DNA of 64,000 bases from contig KQ965736.1 in NCBI GenBank assembly GCA_001574975.1, forward strand, positions 848,910 through 912,909, read 5' to 3'. Below, one piece after another: positions 1 to 11,211 of the stretch; within the stretch, counting starts at the first letter, position 1, and each line of letters begins with the position of its first letter. The stretch is from Gonapodya prolifera JEL478 (taxonomy: Eukaryota; Monoblepharomycota; Monoblepharidomycetes; Monoblepharidales; Gonapodyaceae). Under the pieces are notes generated by a model that ran no database searches, was not told the origin of the DNA, and worked only from the letters and a program-made list of their open reading frames with translations. The position numbers were made by a program, and so were the translations under genes.

Positions 1-2307
1 TACCTTTCCGACGACCGCCACAACCTCGTTCCGGACATGTTTCTCCCCCTCGGTCAGCTCGGCGTGTCGGGCCCACATGTGCGTCAGGCACTCCGCCAGC
101 GCGGTTCCGGGCGGGTCAGCGTCGTCCACGGGGGGTGTCGTAATTTGTGCCGCGCACGATTCGGCGATTGTCAGAGGCGCCGTGGATGCCGGGATGGGGA
201 CGTGCAAGGAAAGCAGGTGGTACAGCGTGGACGCGCACAGGGAGCGCGAGGACGGCGTGCTGGAGGTGGACGGGTGGAGGATGTGAAGGAGGAGTGGGAC
301 CAGAGGCGTTTCTGTGGGCGGTGATGGTGCGGGAAGGTTTAAGACGTGGGGTTGTGGAGCGATCCAAATACGCAACTCGCCTCGAACAGCCCTCGCAGCG
401 ACGCTCGCCCCGCCCACGACGACGATCCTGCTCACGCACCGCACGGCGACGTCGAGGGCGTCTTTGAACCACCGCGGTGTGGGGGCGGGGGCGGAGGCGG
501 GGGTTGGTAGAGGCGCGGAGGCAGCGCCGGGAGTGGAGTCAGGGGCAGTGCCCAGTCCGCTCAGAATACACGCGACGCGGACAAGCGTTGGCAAAGGGAG
601 GCTTTCAGGGTGGAGGGCGGTTCAGGTGCGGGTGCGGGTGCGAGAGTGGTGGCGGCGGGCAGGTGCGTGTGAGTGTGACAACCTCCCCCCCCCACACACA
701 AACTCACGGCAAACAAAGCACTCACCCCTCGCACGCAGCCTCAACCGCCCACCCACCCTCTCCCCTTCCCTCCTCGTCCCCACCCGCGCCCCTCACACCC
801 GCCCCGCGCTCGACCAACAGCGGCCTCCCGCCCATCACGCGATCCACGACCGCCGCGCGGCCTGTTCCTTCGTGCCCGCGCAGCGCGGCGCGCACCGTGT
901 GCGTTACTCGAGCGGGTGGGGGTGTGGGTGGGTGCAGGAGGCGGTGGATTGCGGTTAGTGTGGGGTGGAGGAGGGGTGGTGGGGGTGGGGTGGGGGTGGT
1001 GGAGGAGGAAGAGGGGGAGGAAGAAGGCGCGAGGATTGAGGAGAGCGATGTGAGTGCGAGGGTTGTGAGAGAGGTCAGGAGCGGGTGGAGGAGGGATCGT
1101 GCGTCGGGAGGTGCAGGTGCGGTGGGGGAGTGGTGCTGTATAGTGGGGGAGGTGGAGGTGGTCGGGATGGATCTGTGGTTGGGGAGTTGTGAGAAGCCGG
1201 GGGAAGAGTGGGAGGGAAGAGTGGGAGGGAAGAGAAGGTGGTCAGGAGCCAGGTGAGGCCAATTGAACCGTGAGAAATGAGGTTTACGGCAAGTGGTGCA
1301 GGCACCTCATCAATCCAGACATGCAATTAGTGGCACGTCCGAGCGTCTCTACGTCCCACGCACTCCCCACACTGCAGAGGCATGCCTCACACCCCCCCTC
1401 ACCCCCATGCCTCACCCCCNCCCCCCCCACCGCTTTCCCCCTCACGCCCCCCACCCAAAACTCACCCACACACCTCCACCACGCCCACGGCCATCTTGAC
1501 CACTTTCGCCACACCGGCCTTCATCCTCGCCTCGTCTGGCACACTGACGACGGTCATTTTGCGACGCGCCTCTTCGTCGGGTGTGGGGTACGCGGACTCG
1601 CGCACGCAGTCGAGGATCTGCGCGAGGTGCGGGGCGTCGGCAAGGGGCGGGTGGCCTGGTCCTTGCGTGGGTGGGTGTGCGATTGGAGGGGAGGAAGAGG
1701 CAAGGGCGAGGGCGAGAGAAGGCGCCTCGATGTACACGCGTCGCAGCTTTGCAAGCACGGCGGCGTGGCGGTCGTGTTGGAAGCACGTGTGCCGGGCGTG
1801 GAAGAGCTGGATGATCTTGGGGAAGTCCACGAGCGGGGGCGGAGTGTCTTTTGGTTGATCTTCCGGCGGAGGGCCGCCAGCAGTGTTGGGTCCGGCGTCT
1901 GCATCGAGATCGTCGGGCTGGTTCAGGTCGGGAAGTGAGACGGGGCGGGATGCGAAGGGCGATGTGAGCGATGACGAGATGGATGTTTGGGAGGGCGGGC
2001 GGTGGCGAGGCGAGGCGTGACCGTCTTGTGTGCCCTGCTCGTCCGCACCGCCGCCACTGCCGCTTCCCCTGCGCTTCCTCGCCAGGGCGACAAACGATCC
2101 CGCCCTGCCCGGGGCGTACACGTCCGGATGCGACGGGTGCGGACGGAGTGTGGCGTGGAGGGGTGCGGAGTCGGTGCCGCGTGTGGGTCGAGGTGCCGCG
2201 CGGGTGGGGGAGGCAGAGGATGACGCAGGCCTTGGCGCGTCTCTGGGTGGGAGAATGTCCTTGGGCGGTGCGAATGACGCGGGCGGTTTGAACGAGGGCA
2301 TGATCAT
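1..2307 (-). CDS. Unrecognised large protein, 5' part, truncated by the left edge
   Basis: I do not recognise the family. The start ATG is at 2305-2307 (MIMPSFKPP). Exon 1 runs to about 1474 with a GTGTGT donor. It encodes a Pro/Ser/His-rich disordered leader, then a helical part (LFHARHTCFQHDRHAAVLAK near 1790). A second exon lies at about 790-1138 (acceptor tatacag; LTAIHRLLHPP and VRAALRGHEG are readable). A third runs from about 595 off the edge (LPTLVRVACILSG, RWFKDALDVAVRCVSR, ELTEGEKHVRNEVVAVVGKV). The leucine-rich helices suggest an ARM/HEAT-like solenoid, but that is inference. Base composition is much more GC-rich than the rest of the window, and one ambiguous base (N, 1420) sits in a C-run inside the intron. 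Splice borders around 600-1330 are approximate. Confidence 0.55.
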
Positions 2308-3283
2308 TTTGGGCGTGCGGTCTCTGTCGGTGCGGGTGCGGGTGCGCGGGTGGGAGTGCGAGTGGGATGGCGTGCGGTGTGCGGCGTGCGGCGATGCATG
2401 CGGAATTGGGGGAAGAGCGGGTGCGGCGTGTGTGTGAGGCGGGGATGGCAGTGCGGCGTGCGGCGGGAGTGCCGGTGGGTGTGGCGGCGGAGAGCGTGCG
2501 GCGATGCGGGGAGAGTGCGCGTGCGCGTGCGGAGGCGACGACGCCACAATCATCGCCGCTGCTGTCGGGTGTGTGAAGGGGAAGACGCAGCGTGGAGCGA
2601 CGCCCGGCTGCGGCCCAACACTGGGGTTGCAGGACGTGTCCACAGCTCATCTCCTTCGCACCACAATAGATGAGATTCAGCGATAGAGAGTCGTCGTTAC
2701 AGTCTAGCCTGGTGCAGAGAAGCGCGGAGTAGTGGACGGTCGCGATGGTTTGAGAGACATCACAAGTACAAGTGGTCGTTGGGCAGGACGTCGTCACTGT
2801 CACTGTCACGGAGGAGTCGGGCGACACAGCGAGCGTTGAGGGTAAGCCTACGGTGTGGACGCCGCTTTTGGAGGATGCGTGCGATTTGAAGTGGTCGAAG
2901 GGAGGGGGGGGTTGGCTCTTGCAAAGTATTTGGGAGCAGCACTTTTAACATGTCACTTAAATTCGTATATTGGCACGACGACGGATGATGTAGCTTCAAC
3001 ATACAGTTATGGGCAATGACAGATTTAGATTGAGAGATGATGGCTGTTTGTGCTTCTTGCCCACGGTGTCCACGTTGTGTTGTGGGAGTTCCGACGCGAT
3101 CCTCCACGCACTCTGTTTTTGTACACGTTTGTCTTCCACAGACTCGCTGCGACGACGCGTGGAGTAGCGAGCAGATTGCTGACCCAAGATGCCGGCAAGA
3201 AAAGAATATGAGAGTACTTTGAGTTGGCGTGTTCATGGCTGAACGGGAGAGATCTGGATCCGATAGTCCCGCCGTCAATCCGT
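2308..3283. other. Intergenic region, no supported gene
   Basis: This lies between the start of the left-edge gene and the stop of the HIBADH gene. Short open frames occur on both strands, such as 2760-3287 minus, but they show no family motif, no consistent splice structure and no codon pattern like the neighbours. It should hold the promoter of the left-edge gene and the 3' UTR of HIBADH. Confidence 0.5.
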
Positions 3284-4527
3284 TCAAAGAACTAGCTGCT
3301 TTTTAATGAGCTCGTAGATATAACTGTAGTCCTTGCCCTTCCAATCCTCGCCCTCCATCGCTTTGCTAAAGTACTCGTACGTTTTCTCACCAAGCCGTAC
3401 GGGCGAATCCACCTTTACAAAAGCAAGCACACACATCATGAGTCCCCAGCAAAACTCGACAAATACGCAATCGCATAGAACATACATGCTGTCCCGCCTC
3501 CACCGCCAGCCCCAGATCCTTATGCGACATGGCAATCGAGAACCCTGGCTTGTACCCATCGTTCGCCGGGCTTTTCTCCACGGCGCCTGGGACAGGGTTT
3601 CGCATGTTGGACCCGTACGAACTCCCCGAGGACGCGTTGACGATGCGCGATAGTGTCGCCGGGTCCAGCCCGAGCCGTTCCCCGAGCACGATGGACTCGG
3701 CGAGGGCGCACATGTTGTTGAAAGAGCAGTAGTTGTTGCAGATTTTGGCGGCCTGGTGGTGGTGGTGGTGGTGGGGTTCCGTGAAGTGAGAGGGTTTGGC
3801 GAAGTCGGGTCGGGTGCGATGACGGGGCGACACTCACCTGACCGTTGCCGATACCGCCACAATTGTACACAACGTTGCTCATGGCGTTTAGGTATGGTTC
3901 AATGACGTTGTACACTTGTTCGCTGTCAGCGCCGACCATGATTGTCAGCGACCCGTCACGCGCGCCCCAAGGCCCCCCAGACACGGGCGCGTCCGCCAGT
4001 GCAACACCGTCCAGTCGCTCGGGCTCCTTCTCGAGCATCTCCTTTCGTTTCGCGTCGTTATCGCGCACCACGGTGGGCCCCACGGTGCTGCAATCGACCA
4101 GAATAGTGCCCGGTCTGACGTGGTCGAGCAGCTCCCCGAACACGGCATACGACTCGCGCGGGCCAGGCACAATGACAAAAATGAGATCGCAGGCGGCGCA
4201 AATGTCGGCGATCGAGGGTTGTTCGATGGCCGTCGGGTTGAGTTGGAGAAAGGCGACGAGGTTGGATCGTGATACGTCATGCACGTGCAGAGATTGAGTG
4301 GCGGATAGGCTGCGACGGAGGTTGGTCGCCATGGGGTTTCTGAGGAAGGTGCAGGATGGTGAGCGGGCAACGTCCGGGTCACCTGTGATGAGAAATGCCC
4401 ACCCCATTGCGCCTACACCGATCCATCCGATTGAGACTGGTGGCTGTTTCAGGAGAGATTGTCACCAGGTCTTAGGCCGCGACAAAGAATTCACAGATAG
4501 TACCCGCTGTGCCCGTGAACGACTCAT
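3284..4527 (-). CDS. HIBADH: 3-hydroxyisobutyrate dehydrogenase (beta-hydroxyacid dehydrogenase family)
   Basis: NAD-dependent oxidation of 3-hydroxyisobutyrate to methylmalonate semialdehyde in valine breakdown. Exons: 4504-4527, 3838-4443, 3486-3752, 3284-3412. They sum to 1026 nt (341 aa) and all phases match. The 24-nt first exon (MSRSRAQR) joins to PPVSIGWIGVGAMG, which restores the Rossmann GxGxMG motif that would be lost if the in-frame ATG at 4407 were taken. Later motifs are DAPVSGGPWGARDGSLTIMVG and, across an intron, GNGQ|AAKICNNY with the catalytic Lys. The C-terminal helical domain ends ELIKKQLVL. Almost nothing precedes the Rossmann fold, so no mitochondrial presequence is visible. 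Either the protein is cytosolic or another 5' exon exists. Divergent from the MBOAT gene. Confidence 0.9.
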
Positions 4528-4781
4528 TCTCGTGTTTCGATCGGATCAAATTCTCCCAAAGCCGAAGATTTTCAGCCGGTTGTAGACAACAAAAAAACAC
4601 ATGTCTTTGTGATTCTCTCTGCCTTGGGAGATCATAATTAAAGAAAATTGATGTTTATAATGGGACTCAGCTCCCCGTCGGTAACGCTCTTCCTTCTGAA
4701 TGGGCACCTGTTTGTCGTCCATCAACCCTTCCCCCAACGAAGATGTGTGACATATAAATTAACTATTATGTGTTCTTGTAG
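4528..4781. promoter_or_regulatory. Shared divergent promoter region, HIBADH / MBOAT
   Basis: About 254 bp separates the HIBADH start (minus) and the likely MBOAT start (plus). It is AT-richer than the flanking exons. No specific motif is claimed; the inference rests on the head-to-head arrangement. Confidence 0.4.
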
Positions 4782-7041
4782 ATGCAGTGTGTCGAGTGCG
4801 CCCACGCAGACTCCATGTCGCACGAGGGACGCACGATTCCTTCGGTGGATATATCCCCAATGTTCGCCCGATATTTGCCGATGGATCTCTCCATTTTCTC
4901 GCGTGCCATCGTCGGATGGCGCGCTTTCGAAGCATCTCTTCCTCGGCAACCTGCGCCGCTTCTCATCCCCGTCGTTGGACCAGCGTTGGCCACGTTTTTG
5001 GAGCAAGTCACCAAAGTGACCAAGATCACACCAGGCCCATTCAGGATTCTCTCGGCGGAGCTGATTGGATACCCCATATCTGCCCTGTACCGGTTCCTGT
5101 TCCCCCCGAAACCAGTGGAGCGTGACGCCGATGGCAACGTCGTTGCCAAGAAGAGTACCTTCTGGAAGGAACTTTACATTGTTGCTTTTGGAACTGCGAT
5201 CGCACTGTACTACTGCAAATTCGACATCTCCGAGTTTTCACACTCACTGGCGAACACGGCTGCAACGTGGGGAGTTCTTTACTTGGGCACACGTGCAGGG
5301 GTGAACAGAACATACCTGGCGGTCGCAGTATGGATATTTCAGAGCCTCCATATTGGTTGGGCTTGTAAGTAGCAACCATTGTTTCGAGTTAGAGGAATTT
5401 CATTCACCCACGTTTTCATTCGCCACGTAGATGCCGTTGCGAGTATAAAGACATCCAACGCCTACGATTCCAACTTCCTGACGCCGCACTGCGTGCTTTA
5501 TTTAAAACTCGTCGCCTTGGCAATGGACTACATGGACGGCGCACGACACAAAACGTTCAAAACCCCAGCACAGCACCACTCACGCCCATGGGGTCATGCT
5601 TACAAAGCGCAAGACCAGCCCATAGAGGAACTTCCGTCCCTCTTTTCAACGCTCGGATACGTATACTTCTGGGGCGGGTTCCTCGTCGGCCCACAGTTTC
5701 GGTATCAAAGGTACAAAAGATGGTTGACAGGAGAGCTGTTTGAGCAAGAGCGCCTTGCAGAAGAGGCCGAGGCCAAGGAGCCTGACGCGGCGGCGCTGGC
5801 AAAGTCTCGGGCATCGAGGGCAAGTCCCTGGCCGTACACCCTCCAATGCCTGGTTCTGGGCGGGGCTTATCTCGCGGTATACCAAGCAGGAAACATCATG
5901 GGCTTGCATTTCTCGCAGATCGCCAAACTCGACTTCCCGCAGCGGTTCCCTCAACTCTGGCAGCGATGGGTGTTCATGTGGTTCTGCGGCAAGGTCTCCC
6001 TGTCCAAGTTCCTCGGGACGTGGAAGTTGACGGAAGGCGTTGTGGCGTTGGCGGGGCTGGGTTACGACGGACGCCGACAAATTCCGGACAAAGTCGGGAC
6101 AGTCGCAGACTGGTCAGCCCTCCACAATGTAAACCCGGCATTGTTTGAGACGCCGTTCTCGCTGCAAGATTACATTAGCAGCTTCAACATTAACACCAAC
6201 CTTTGGACGAGGGAATACATCTGTGAGGCACCCATTTCCATCGAATTAAGTTCGAAATTAACCACTTCGGCTACTTAGATACTCGCGTGCGCCCCGTTGT
6301 AGGAGACCGACGGATTGCTCTGGGGTCATCCATGTGGGTGTGACAACTGATTGGTTTATTGCAAGGATAAAGTGTACATATTCCACCTCGTATCATTCGC
6401 GTCTTCTACATCGATTCCACGCGTTTCTACCGGGACGCTTCGTATACGTCTCCCTTGTGACCTTACAGAGTGCGTATCGCTTCACCGAACACGCTACAAA
6501 CAAACTCACCAAAAACTACACCAGCTTTTCCTTGCCCTCTGGCACGGCTGGGACGCCGGCTACTTCCTCACTTTCCTGTTTGAATTTCTGGATGTGGAAG
6601 CAGAGCGCATGTTGAAGCGCCATCTGGGAGATCACATTTGGAAATGGATCAATGACAACTCGACCTCGACGCTTGCGCGATTCGTGGTATTTCCCGTCTA
6701 CAGAGCTGGATGCTACGTCATGTCTTCCTTCACGTAAGCCTGTTCTTGTGTTTTGCGTCGTTACAGCTTCAGCTCATGACCGTCTGTTCTATCGTCTTGT
6801 GAAACCTAAATACACTCAATGCGAACCAATTCATTTTCGGCGGTTTAAAAGTCTCCTTTATGCGCTTATTCCCTTCGACCTTCTACAATGGGACTTGACT
6901 ATGGCTGCATGGAGGAATCTTGGCTGGGTGGGACACTGGGAGATCGCCTTCGTGTTTGCAGCCGACGGGCTATTGAACGCAGTTGGTTCTATCACCAAAA
7001 AGAAACCAAGTAAAATTGAGGCGAAGAAGAAGGATAACTAG
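4782..7041 (+). CDS. MBOAT-family lysophospholipid acyltransferase (LPCAT3/MBOAT5-like)
   Basis: Membrane O-acyltransferase predicted to reacylate lysophospholipids in the ER (Lands cycle). Exon 1 runs 4782-5364 and exon 2 5431-6222. The phase-1 junction gives HIGWAYAVASIKTSNAYDSN. Polytopic hydrophobic segments run throughout. The conserved catalytic-region motifs are SSFNINTNLWTREYI near 6180-6220 and ALWHGWDAGYF near 6530, which contains the family His. A charged tail (KKKPSKIEAKKKDN) ends at a stop at 7041. It resembles an ER-retention Lys tail, but I do not assert that. The exon(s) between 6223 and about 6475 are unresolved because I could not find a frame-consistent link. A further intron follows GCYVMSSFT at about 6735. 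Start choice is tentative; ATG codons at 4815 and 4881 are alternatives. Confidence 0.85.
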
Positions 7042-7162
7042 ATTGTGATATATAAGTTTATTTGCCAAGTACCTTCTCTCAAATTGATAGGTTCCGTCTA
7101 GTTGACTCGTTCTGAACCTCACATTCGCGACTTCGTCCACTAACACGCCTTGAACACATGCG

Positions 7163-10100
7163 ATGTCTTCATCCCACAAAGAGCTTCCCGAGAATTTACC
7201 TGCCGCGCGCAATAACAGCTCCCTTTCTACCACGGGTGGTGTCGATTTGAGGGGTGGTGGTGTTCCCCCTGTCAACGCGGGAAACGGTCTTCCAAATGCT
7301 GGAGTCGGAAGCTCCGCATCACACGGGACAGCACCATCAGCTGGTCCATCGGGAGCATCGATCGGGGCGCGGAAGCGCCGGAACTCCAACGTGTCTTGGT
7401 CAACGGATCACCACTCGGGACTGCAATCCCCTCCCCACGACTCTCCGGACGCCTCGAAACCGTCCACGCCGAACACGTCGGCGCCCAACGTTCTCGCTCC
7501 AACCTATAACTCGGCTCTCCTTGGAGCCACGACGAATCAATCCTCTTCTGCTTCAATTCCCACTGACCGGGGTCGTCTCCAAGCGTCACACACGGGGAAC
7601 ACGCCGCCAGGAATAAGAGCAGTCCAACATCAACCGTCCAATGCACCTCCTTCGCCGTCGTCACAGGCCTCACCTCACAGCTCACCCGACAAGCTACTCC
7701 CCGGCTCCTCGTCGAATGAAAAGACCAAAGGAGGGTCGAACGTCGCGCCCATTCATGGGTGAGAGTCCGCCAACAAATGCTTTCGTGTTGCCTTGTGAGG
7801 CCATGAGTCGAACGAAGTTAATGAAACAACGAAAACAAGATGCATGGGAGGAGAAGGAACGCTTCTAGGAATCTCGGGCTTATGCTCCCTATTTCATTGC
7901 TTCCTACTTCATCAAGTTTGTCCCCCACAGGTTGAGTCAATCAAACAAACGTTTGCCTACCACCGTAACACCAACCAATTCAGGCTCTCGAGCGACATTC
8001 AACCAGGAGGAGGAGGTTATTAAAGGACCGGTGAACATATTGGTGAGCCATTATACCTCCTGGGTTGGGGGTCGACTCCATCCTAAATGGCTTGCACTTC
8101 GCAGATGCCTCTCCACTTTCTGTGAGTTTTCTGGCCAAAGGACCCGAAAAACTTTGTTTGGAAAAGAGACTTTGGTGGTCGCAGGTGGTACGGCATACTG
8201 CTCATCATCGCTGGGGCAGCCCAATGGATTTACATGCTCAACTGGCAGGGACTGATTCTATGTGGGTAAAGGCCAACAGACTTAAAAAGCTCCATAACTA
8301 TACAGCTATGGGATGTGCACTGTATTTTATTTCCTCGCTGAACGGTGGTTTTCATCCCCTTTAGACTTCCTTGTGTGCCTGGCCATCACTGCCGCAACTC
8401 ACTTCATCACATACCGAAGCCCCACTTCAATGGCACCACTTCATCTCTCCTTTCTTCCGTATATTGTGTTCTTCACGTTGAGTCGAGAAGCGCACCTCGT
8501 GTTCTCGGCACTGTGGTTTGTAAGCGTAATCGGAATCAACATGCAGATGAGCAGCCCTCGGTTACGAAGGCATCTGGTGTTCGCTGTGGTTACGTTCTTA
8601 GGTATGTAGACTCCAATCCTGCTGCATGGAGTGTCAACTGTTCGTCTCAGCGTATCCAATACCAGTGATCTACATTAGCCTGCTTGTCATAATGGCGACT
8701 GTCTATTCCCCAAACTCTCCTTTCACGTCCTTCAAAAAGTTTGCAATAGCGAACTCAACCACAATCTCGTTCCCTCCCCCGACCTCTCTGCCGCCGCCTC
8801 CTTACCCTTCAAACATATCTGCAATTCTTCGAGCTGGGCAGGTGATCCAAGTCGTCCCAATTTACGACGTTGACGTACATTGGACGGAGGAAACCACATT
8901 TATTATCAGCCTTACTTTGCTCGCCGTATTGCTGTTCAGTTTGCAGCGATTCATCGGAGAATACGCAAAGAACTTGGTCGAAAGGCAAAGCCACATGCAG
9001 AAACTTGCACTTTTGAACACTGATTTGAAGAACCAGCTCAGACAGTGGGTGGAATAGTTGCAAGTTGGTGTTACTGTCGGTCATAGCGATGTGATGAAAT
9101 CTTCCGCCAGAATTAATCAAGAGGTGGATTTGGACCTTGATGCGCCAATCTACAAGGTAATTCAAGTGATCAAGACCATCCAAGCGCAGAACGGTAATGT
9201 GTGGCGTGTTCCCCACGAAAACGTCCAAACTGAGATTGAGTCAACCGAACAGAAGTGGACGCTGATATGGCAGAATCTCTCGACTATGCGATACAAATAC
9301 TCTCTTCCAACCAACTGTTTTCTCCCGACCTGAATCTAACAAAGGGTGCTGTTGACGTGGAAGTGTCCAAATGGCTCAACTCAATGTTGACAAAAGCTGC
9401 ACCGGAAACGGTGCAGACACAACAACCCGTGGTTTCAAAGGAAGTCGCTGTTGTGGCGTGAGATTTCACTCATTTAGTGAAACTTCTGAGTTTACCGACT
9501 ACTTTTGTTAGTGAGGACAAGACGAAGTCAGCAGCCCTTCCGCAGGTTGACCAAAGGGTGCAAGATGCACTCAAGGACGTGGAGAGTTGGGACTTTGACG
9601 TATTTTTATTGTCGCAGCTAACCGAAGGTGAGCTCAATATTAGTCGGGGTGTGATTTTGTTCACTGTGTTCTCCGTCCATAGGGAGACCACTTTACTTCA
9701 CCGCCATCACCATTTTTGAAAAGCGCGGGATCCGGCAGCACTTTGGAATCCCCGAAAACGTATTGCGCAAGTTTTTGACGACCATAGAGACCGGCTACAA
9801 GGTACGGCGTAAGACAAAGTGAACTTCGAGGACTTGCAAAGCTCATTCCAATATGCAGCAAAACCCCTACCACAACTCTGCCCACGCCGCCGACGTGATG
9901 CAAACAATGAACTACTTCCTCCACGTTCTCGGTGTCAGCGCTGTTGTGACTCCGGAGGACTGCCTTGCGGGGCTCATTGGGGCCATTATTCACGACTTTG
10001 ACCACCCCGGAGTGAACAACGCCTTCCTGATCAACACCTCTGCACCTCTTGCCCTTAGGTACAACGATCAGGGAGTCCTGGAGAACTACCACTGCTCCCG

Positions 10101-10972
10101 CGCATTCGAGCTCATGTTGGGCGATCCATCCATCAACGTGCTGGCGTCACTGAGCCCCGAAAAGTTTAAGCAGGTTCGCGCCGGCATTGTCTCCATGGTT
10201 CTGGCGACAGACATGGCGGGGCATTTCGAGTACATTGCAAAGTTCAAGAACAAGATGACTGGTGTGGGGTGGGACTTTTCCAATCCCCAGACTGGACCAA
10301 AGGACAAGCAGCTCGTGCTGGACGTGGCGATGAAGTGCTCCGACATATCCAACCCCACAAAAAACAATTCGTTGTGCACGAAATGGACAGAGAAGATCAT
10401 GGAGGAGTTTTTCTTGTGGGTTCAGTCGCGGACTTAGCTTCCACCCGGGGAATTTTTCTGACACCTTCCTGCACACAGCCAAGGCGACGAAGAGCGCAAA
10501 CGGGGTGTTCCCGTGTCCATGTTTATGGACCGTGCTACGACGCAGATCCCCAAATGTCAGATTGGTTTTATTGACTTCATTGTGAGCCCTCTGTACGAAG
10601 TGTGGGACGCGTTTGTGGATGGGAGGACCGAGGAAGAGATAGAATTTGCCGCAATTGAAAACTTGAAGAGCAATAGGGAGTACTGGAAGAGGTGAGACCG
10701 CTCTCTGGTCCCACATCGCCCGGAAAATTGGCGATTGAAATATCCCACTCGGCAGGCTCCAAGACGAGCAACAGCAACCGTCGCCACCCCAGCCCCCGAC
10801 GCAACAAATTTCCACCACGTCTGTCCAGTCGAGTGCGGCCGCTGGTGGAGGTACGGCCTCCACAAATGTGTCGGCGACACAGGTCGCCTCCTCACAGACG
10901 CCTTCGGCGCAGAACGCCTCGTCTGGAGGTGTGCAAGGAACTGCTGCGGCGCCCAGTGCGCCGAAATCTTGA
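7163..10972 (+). CDS. Membrane class I cyclic-nucleotide phosphodiesterase (N-terminal ~7 TM region + PDE)
   Basis: Predicted to hydrolyse cAMP and/or cGMP. Exon 1 (7163-7758) and exon 2 (7931-8042) give a Ser/Pro/Asn-rich cytosolic leader. From 8127 to about 9000 come hydrophobic segments: WYGILLIIAGAAQWIYML, GMCTVFYFLAERW, FLVCLAITAATHFITY, FLPYIVFFTLS, LVFSALWFVSVIGI, HLVFAVVTFLVIYISLLVIM, then a roughly 55-aa loop and FIISLTLLAVLLFSLQRF. A coiled linker leads to the PDE domain: YHNSAHAADV, HDFDHPGVNN (metal-binding HD..H..N), MKCSDISNPTK (metal Asp), and CQIGFIDFIVSPLYEVW with the invariant Gln. The C-terminal exon is a Gln/Ser/Thr-rich tail ending APSAPKS. The last helix has no Lys and no other helix has a rhodopsin signature, so it is not a rhodopsin-PDE. 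The exon 2/exon 3 junction near 8043-8127 is unclear (in-frame TGA at 8121). Confidence 0.85.
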
Positions 10973-11211
10973 GATGGGAGACGTGGTTGTTTTAGTAGTG
11001 AAGGCGGGGTCCGTTGAGGAAATAATGACTGTAGAAACCGCGCATGCCGACACAGAGTGTGGAGCGTACCTGCGTAAACGTAACCGTGATGTTTATTACG
11101 AATCGCATCTGTGCCTCTCATAGTATTCTCGGCGGGTTTTCCACCGTCTTCTTCCCCCTCTCTTTCCGACCCCGCCACTACTAAGCTCCCCGAAATACCA
11201 AACCATCTAGT
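10973..11211. other. Convergent 3' intergenic region, PDE / APRT
   Basis: A gap of 239 bp between two convergent stop codons. It is expected to hold both 3' UTRs. No gene is supported. Confidence 0.4.

Noticed and set aside
477-1256. 259-residue Gly/Arg-rich plus-strand frame
   Set aside because: Antisense to exons of the left-edge gene; composition reflects GC-rich sequence, with no motif.
1442-2827. 461-residue Arg/Pro/His-rich open frame on the minus strand
   Set aside because: A shadow of the left-edge gene in a neighbouring frame; high GC lengthens chance open frames.
4407-4407. ATG at 4407 as the HIBADH start
   Set aside because: It would cut the GxGxMG nucleotide-binding motif; splicing from the 24-nt exon at 4504-4527 restores it.
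8127-9050. Microbial rhodopsin domain fused to the phosphodiesterase
   Set aside because: The helix count fits, but no Lys lies in the last helix and no Arg..Asp-Trp signature is seen in helix 3, so retinal binding is not supported.
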